DNA of 64,000 nucleotides from Hymenobacter crusticola (GTDB lineage: Bacteria > Bacteroidota > Bacteroidia > Cytophagales > Hymenobacteraceae). Below are positions 59,802 to 64,000 of the stretch, piece after piece. The notes beneath the pieces were generated by a model that made no database searches, was not told where the DNA came from, and was given only the letters and a program-made list of their open reading frames with translations. The stretch is from assembly GCF_002154225.1 (NCBI RefSeq), contig NZ_MTSE01000010.1:62001-126000 (forward strand), in the 5' to 3' direction. Position numbers and translations under genes: made by a program. The stretch's first letter is position 1. Each line of letters begins with the position of its first letter.

Positions 59802-60824
59802 CTAAATCAACGGTGTAAGCGCCGCAGTTAGTAGCCCCTTTTCCTCCTGTACTAAGCCGAACGGTTCATCCTGTACAACCAGGAACCCATCTAGGTCGCA
59901 CACCTGCGCGAGGCTGCTAACTTGTAGCGCCGACCAGATACCTAGCGTGGTTTCCACCATGCAACCAATCATCGTCTGGAGACCATGCGCTTGGGTTTGG
60001 CGCAGCAAATGGATGCCATTCTGGTAGCCACCAGCCTTCATTAGTTTCATATTCACGCCGTGAAACTGCTGAGCTATGTCGGCAAAGTCAGCGGTATCCG
60101 TTACCGACTCGTCGGCGAATACCGGATACGGGCTCAGCGGCCGCAAATAACGGTAGTGGTCGGCGCAAGCGGCCGGCAAAGGCTGCTCCAGTAGGCGCAC
60201 TCGCAAGCCTGGCAGCGTCTTGATCTGCTCCAAAAACTGCAACAAGCTATCAGCGTCGGCCCACGCCTCATTGCCATCAATAATAAGTAGCCGATTTGGT
60301 AGCGCGCGGGTTATTTCGCGTAGCAGATCGTAACCACTTTCCTGGTTTACCTTAATCTTTAGCAGCTCAAAACGCCCCATCTGCTGCCCCTGCACAAAAG
60401 CAGCTACCACACCGGGCTCCATGATAGGCAGCGTAAATGCCGTTGGTACCGCGGCGGCTGGCACCGCCAGGCCAAGCACGTGCGCTACCGGCTGCCCCGT
60501 TTGGCTGGCCAGCAGATGCACATACGCCGATTCAAGCCCAAACCGCAGAGCGTGAGCGGGGGCTTGTGCATCAAGCAGGCTACTTAGCTCAGCCAACGAA
60601 CCGACCTTATCGAGCCCCTTGGTTAGCAGCTGTTCAAATTCGACCTGCAAACCGGTCGGTGTTTCGCCGTAGCGGATATTTGGGGCTACCTCCCCCCACC
60701 CGATAGCACCGCCCGCAGAACTTACGCGCACCAGCAGGTTGGTTTTGGAAGTAGAAGCGCTCCGGGATATTTTCCAAATGTAGCGCAAGGGCAATTCACG
60801 CGTTTCGAGCGTCCAGGTGAGCAT
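59802..60824 (-). CDS. Dipeptide epimerase (L-Ala-D/L-Glu epimerase-like, enolase superfamily)
   Basis: The protein has 340 aa from the ATG at 60824; the twelve upstream residues are low quality. It has the muconate-lactonising/enolase fold with acid-base lysines in LLKIKVN (K156, K158), metal ligands D183 (IDGNEAW), E213 (LLEQPL) and D238 (FADES), and a second lysine in MKLMKAGG. This motif pattern matches Ala-Glu or related dipeptide epimerases involved in peptidoglycan peptide recycling. The exact dipeptide is uncertain. Confidence 0.88.
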   Translation of the reverse strand: MLTWTLETRELPLRYIWKISRSASTSKTNLLVRVSSAGGAIGWGEVAPNIRYGETPTGLQVEFEQLLTKGLDKVGSLAELSSLLDAQAPAHALRFGLESAYVHLLASQTGQPVAHVLGLAVPAAAVPTAFTLPIMEPGVVAAFVQGQQMGRFELLKIKVNQESGYDLLREITRALPNRLLIIDGNEAWADADSLLQFLEQIKTLPGLRVRLLEQPLPAACADHYRYLRPLSPYPVFADESVTDTADFADIAQQFHGVNMKLMKAGGYQNGIHLLRQTQAHGLQTMIGCMVETTLGIWSALQVSSLAQVCDLDGFLVVQDEPFGLVQEEKGLLTAALTPLI

Positions 60825-61428
60825 GGTAGGCCAATGATGATGGGCAGAAAAAAGAAGCAAGTGTTTGCGCCTGCAAATTGGGCATTTATGGCAGATTCAA
60901 CATGCCCGAGCCTGTGTTAAAGATAACTGAATAGTACAAATAGCATCATTCAGTAATGCAACTCGCCAACGAAAATCTTCCTTTCAGTTCCTAGCTGCTA
61001 TCTGTCAGCTACTAACGACTAGCAGAGCCTAGCAGGTTACCCTACGTCTTTCCGCTTTTTGAGCAGCTAGGTCGTTACTCAATTACCGGATAACATGCTA
61101 CATAGCGGCCGGCACCTTTAGCAAATAGGCAATTCCACAAAGTTTTCTTGGCTCATCCGTAGCGCACCTAAGGCGGCGTAAGGTGTGCGGGCCTAGCTTT
61201 TTAGCGTACGAGCAAGCTCAACAGGGAATGGTTTTTATTGTTCGAGAAAAATAATTACTGAATTACTCAATGCGTAAATTATTAACATTCAAATAAATAA
61301 ATATATTACTTATTTTTAACTAGAGAAAATACCATACTATTTACTGTAATCGTCATCTTTTCCAGGCCCACTATCGTATTATCCTTATATGACCTTCCTC
61401 TGCCTCTCCCGTCTTTTTTCTCGAGTCC
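60825..61428. other. AT-rich region without a gene
   Basis: Between the divergent epimerase and PA14/T9SS genes lie about 600 bp. The right end (61250-61320) is strongly AT-rich (AATAAATAAATATATTACTT) and probably holds the promoter of the T9SS gene. Short frames here show no coding pattern, and no repeats or tRNA were seen. Confidence 0.5.
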
Positions 61429-62586
61429 ATGAAAGCTTTTTCCACCCGTTCTCTTCTGTTCAAACTCACCGTTTTTATAAGTAGCTGTTCGTTTTTTGCC
61501 TTCCGCACCCACCCTGCGCAGGCGCAAGAAACAAACGATGCCGTTGGCCTTCGTGCGGACTATTACAAAGGTTATTTCTACGACGACCTAGTATTCTTTC
61601 AGACTCATACACCTGCTATCACCGACCGCATTATTGACAATTTACAATTCGAAGAAGCGGAAAACGACAACTTTACCATTGGTCCCGTAGCAACTTACTA
61701 TGCGCCCAACAGACCCGATGAGTTTAGTGCTCGCTTTCGGGGTAAACTGTACATCACAACGCCTGGCACGTACACATTCTACCTCGGTTCGGACGATGGC
61801 GCTTCCCTGTGGTTCGATAACGACTCGAAACCAGTAGCCAGCAACCTAGGCGACAAAACCAGCTACCGAGAAGTAACGGCTACGAAAGTACTTAGTGCTG
61901 GCTTGCATGATGTCGTGGTGTATTATGGAGAGCACGGCGGCAGTCAGGGACTAGTACTAGAATACGCTAATAAGGATAATAACCTAGTGCGACAAGTTGT
62001 GCCCAACGGGGTATTTTACCCGGTCGTTGGCGCTTTTACCACACCCGTGTTAACTGATTTTGCCGTAGCCGCGCGCTATCAGTCGGTTACGCTGGACTGG
62101 CACACGCAGACTGAGCGCAATAGCCGGCGCTTTGTCGTGGAACGGTCAGTAGACGGAAAAAACTTTCAGGAACTGCTCTATCAAGCTGGTGCTGGCACCA
62201 GCGCCGACCCACACGTCTACCAAGCCAAAGACCCCGAAGCGCCCGTCGGCCTAGTTTACTACCGACTCCGGCAAGAACTTGCCAACGACAAGCGTGTGTA
62301 TTCTCCTATCAAAGCTGTTACCATCGAGCAGGTACCACCAGCTAGCTTTACGGTGTACCCCAACCCGAACGCCGGCAAGTTCTACCTACAGCTCCAGCAA
62401 TATGTAGCTCAGTCAGCTACGCTAGAGTTACTTGATATGAGCGGCCGGCAACAATTTCAGCAGGAATTGCTAGCTAACAACGGGGAAGCTTACCACGTGA
62501 CGCCGCAGGTAGCAACCGGCATGTACATCCTACGGGTGAAAACCAGTACTGGTACCTTGACGCAAAAAGTGGTTGTTGCTAAGTAA
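61429..62586 (+). CDS. PA14-domain protein secreted by type IX secretion (C-terminal sorting domain)
   Basis: The 385-aa protein has a signal peptide (to about residue 31, ending AQA). A PA14 beta-barrel domain follows (about 40-205), with LRADYYKGYFYDDLVF, the loop YLGSDDGASLWFDN (calcium/carbohydrate-binding type) and VVYYGEHGGSQGLVLEY. A linker with a fibronectin-like segment precedes the C-terminal sorting domain starting FTVYPNPNAGKFYLQ and ending LTQKVVVAK. This is a type A T9SS CTD, which exports the protein to the cell surface. The substrate is likely a glycan. Confidence 0.92.
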   Translation: MKAFSTRSLLFKLTVFISSCSFFAFRTHPAQAQETNDAVGLRADYYKGYFYDDLVFFQTHTPAITDRIIDNLQFEEAENDNFTIGPVATYYAPNRPDEFSARFRGKLYITTPGTYTFYLGSDDGASLWFDNDSKPVASNLGDKTSYREVTATKVLSAGLHDVVVYYGEHGGSQGLVLEYANKDNNLVRQVVPNGVFYPVVGAFTTPVLTDFAVAARYQSVTLDWHTQTERNSRRFVVERSVDGKNFQELLYQAGAGTSADPHVYQAKDPEAPVGLVYYRLRQELANDKRVYSPIKAVTIEQVPPASFTVYPNPNAGKFYLQLQQYVAQSATLELLDMSGRQQFQQELLANNGEAYHVTPQVATGMYILRVKTSTGTLTQKVVVAK

Positions 62587-62635
62587 CGCTTGTGCTTCGC
62601 AGCGCAGCTGGCCATAGGCTAGGCTCCCTTCGCAG

Positions 62636-62659
62636 AAAGGCCACTTTGTGGCCTTTTTT
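62636..62659 (+). terminator. Terminator of the PA14/T9SS gene
   Basis: AAGGCCAC pairs with GTGGCCTT around TTT and is followed by more T (TTTTTT overall). Confidence 0.85.
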
Positions 62660-62710
62660 CGTTGAGGCGCTTGCCTAGGAAAGAGGCACCTGCTTACAAG
62701 CGCAAAAACT

Positions 62711-62718
62711 TATCTTTG
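62711..62718 (+). promoter_or_regulatory. -7 promoter box of the symporter gene
   Basis: TATCTTTG, followed by C, lies 35 nt upstream of the ATG at 62754. Confidence 0.55.
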
Positions 62719-62753
62719 CTGAGTTTCCGCCGATTCACCCCTGACTTTCCTGC

Positions 62754-64000
62754 ATGAAGTTTTCGCGTCTTGTCCCGCTAGTTCTTGTTCTTTTCTTACT
62801 GGCTGCGGCCCTCACCGCGCTGACTGCTTACCAAGTAGTTGCGCTGCCGGCAGCTGTTCCCGTTGCAGTGCGGTGGATATTCTTGGCGGCTCTCGCGCTC
62901 TACGCTGCGCAGCGCCGTTCGCTCACGTTCTGGATTGTCGTGAGCATGTTTGTGGGGGCCGAACTAGGGCACGATTCCCCGGAGGTAGCCATGAAGCTAA
63001 AAGTGCTGAGCGACGTTTTTTTGCGCTTGGTAAAGACCATTATTGCCCCACTCGTGTTTGCTACGCTAGTAGTTGGTATTGCCGGACATGCCAACCTGAA
63101 GCAGGTTGGTAAGATGGGGCTTAAGGCGCTGGTTTACTTTGAGATTATCACCACGTTTGCCCTCTTCATCGGCCTAGCTGCTATCAACCTAACGAAGGCT
63201 GGCGTCGGGGTTTCGCAGAGCGGCGTAGCAGCCGACGCCGAAAAGCTGCAGCCCGTCGAGCAAACCACGGCCGACATCATCTTGCATATTTTCCCCGAAA
63301 ATATTGCCAAGTCGATAGCAGAAGGGCAAGTATTACAAGTAGTTATCTTCGCCATCATCTTCGCCATTGGCCTAGCCATGGTGCACGAGCAGCACCGCCG
63401 TCCGATGCTCCGCTTCGCCGAGAGCTTATCAGAAGTGATGTTCAAGTTTACGAATGTAGTCATGTTCTTTGCGCCGTTGGGCGTGGGCGGTGCCCTCGCT
63501 TACACCGTTGGCAAAATGGGCTTTGCACCGCTACTGAATGCTTTTCAGTTGCTCCTTACGCTCTACGGAGCCCTCATTGCCTTTTTGCTGCTGGTGCTAT
63601 TGCCGGTGGCCTTGCTCATGCGTATTCCAGTGAAGCGCTTTGTGCAAGCTATTGCCGAGCCGGTTAGTATTGCCTTCGCCACAACTAGCTCAGAAGCAGC
63701 ATTGCCTCGTGCGATGGAGGCCATGGAGAGCATTGGGGTGCCACGCCGTATTGTGGCCTTTGTGATGCCAACGGGCTACTCGTTCAACCTCGATGGCACT
63801 ACCCTCTATCTATCGCTGGCCGCGGTTTTTGTCGCGCAGGCCGCCGGGATAGAGCTTTCGTTTGGTCAACAGTTGGTCATGGTGTTCACCCTCATGCTCA
63901 CCAGCAAAGGTGTAGCTGGGGTGCCCCGCGCCTCGCTAGTTATTCTGTTGGCAACGGTAGCTTCGTTTAACCTACCCTCCTGGCCAGTATTCATCATCCT
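62754..64000 (+). CDS. Dicarboxylate/glutamate:cation symporter (DAACS), 3' end cut by the window
   Basis: The partial protein (about 415 aa visible, no stop) starts MKFSRLVPLVLVLFLLAAAL. It has the DAACS fold: eight membrane segments and two re-entrant loops. The HP1-type serine motif is TTSSEAALPRAMEA; the sodium/substrate site is PTGYSFNLDGTTLYLS (NMDGT type, here NLDGT); HP2 has TSKGVAGVPRASLV. It imports glutamate, aspartate or C4-dicarboxylates with protons or sodium. The promoter is upstream at 62711. The window ends within the C-terminal part. Confidence 0.93.
   Translation, partial: MKFSRLVPLVLVLFLLAAALTALTAYQVVALPAAVPVAVRWIFLAALALYAAQRRSLTFWIVVSMFVGAELGHDSPEVAMKLKVLSDVFLRLVKTIIAPLVFATLVVGIAGHANLKQVGKMGLKALVYFEIITTFALFIGLAAINLTKAGVGVSQSGVAADAEKLQPVEQTTADIILHIFPENIAKSIAEGQVLQVVIFAIIFAIGLAMVHEQHRRPMLRFAESLSEVMFKFTNVVMFFAPLGVGGALAYTVGKMGFAPLLNAFQLLLTLYGALIAFLLLVLLPVALLMRIPVKRFVQAIAEPVSIAFATTSSEAALPRAMEAMESIGVPRRIVAFVMPTGYSFNLDGTTLYLSLAAVFVAQAAGIELSFGQQLVMVFTLMLTSKGVAGVPRASLVILLATVASFNLPSWPVFII

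Noticed and set aside
61306..61527. Minus-strand frame over the start of the PA14/T9SS gene
   Set aside because: Low-complexity basic translation overlapping the signal peptide of a certain gene.
1..64000. tRNA, rRNA, prophage or insertion sequence
   Set aside because: No cloverleaf-like sequence, rRNA signature, integrase, transposase or phage structural gene was recognised on either strand.

Overview
The window is a stretch of ordinary chromosome from a Bacteroidota bacterium, most likely Hymenobacter or a close relative (Cytophagales, Hymenobacteraceae). The evidence is moderately high G+C DNA, a TonB-dependent receptor with a carboxypeptidase-regulatory-like N-terminus next to a DUF4249 lipoprotein, a PA14 protein with a type IX secretion (T9SS) C-terminal sorting domain, and many small lipoproteins. 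Good matches to the Bacteroidota -7 promoter box TAnnTTTG lie close upstream of many starts. No rRNA, tRNA, CRISPR array, insertion sequence, prophage or plasmid gene was seen. The last gene runs off the right edge.

Layout. 0-8 kb: a persulfide-dioxygenase-type MBL/rhodanese protein, then the SbcD and SbcC nuclease subunits, separated by an NmrA-like gene and a possible small cysteine protein. 8-10 kb: an uncharacterised protein and an HNH nuclease. 9.7-14.5 kb: a small secreted protein, thioredoxin, a TonB receptor with its DUF4249 lipoprotein, and a lipocalin-like lipoprotein. 14.7-17.5 kb: a compact YtrA-type operon (ABC ATPase, permease, GntR regulator, membrane-anchored protein) behind a clear palindromic operator. 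17.5-24 kb: purine nucleoside phosphorylase, a PKD lipoprotein, a SnoaL-like protein, SppA, RarA and an EamA exporter. 24.3-26.6 kb: molybdate transporter modABC. 27-32.4 kb: dihydrolipoyl dehydrogenase, a geranylgeranyl-reductase-like flavoprotein, FabG and an MFS carrier. 32.5-39 kb: uncharacterised secreted proteins, a VWA-like membrane protein, a lipoprotein, an RluE-type pseudouridine synthase and an alpha/beta hydrolase. 39-41 kb: a quinone oxidoreductase and AraC regulator. 41.7-49.5 kb: DnaK, an FAD monooxygenase, an EEP-family protein, MarC, HemE and a pentapeptide-repeat protein. 49.5-57 kb: a heptose-kinase-like PfkB enzyme, an aminotransferase, a glycosyltransferase fusion, aspartate kinase, RecR and ClpS. 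57-64 kb: a conserved hypothetical, a lipoprotein, YceI with a MarR regulator, a dipeptide epimerase, the T9SS cargo protein and a dicarboxylate/glutamate symporter.

No gene-level novel defence or mobile system was found. The most unusual signals are at sequence level. (1) The tetramer CTAG, usually rare in bacteria, is strongly enriched as CCTAGG, CTAGGT and GCTAGC inside genes, where Leu-Gly is often written CTA GGT, and also inside terminator stems. (2) Several gene junctions carry very long perfect hairpins (23 to 33 bp stems). (3) Structured intergenic repeats occur at 31.1, 41.3 and 50.6 kb, and degenerate 8-bp-period repeats at 30.1 and 56.3 kb. (4) Several TAnnTTTG boxes lie only 4-8 nt from the start codon, which implies leaderless mRNAs.

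Many start codons were moved downstream of the longest open frame, to the first ATG that gives a proper signal peptide or family-like N-terminus. modB and the 34.6 kb gene appear to start at TTG, because a stop codon excludes any upstream start.
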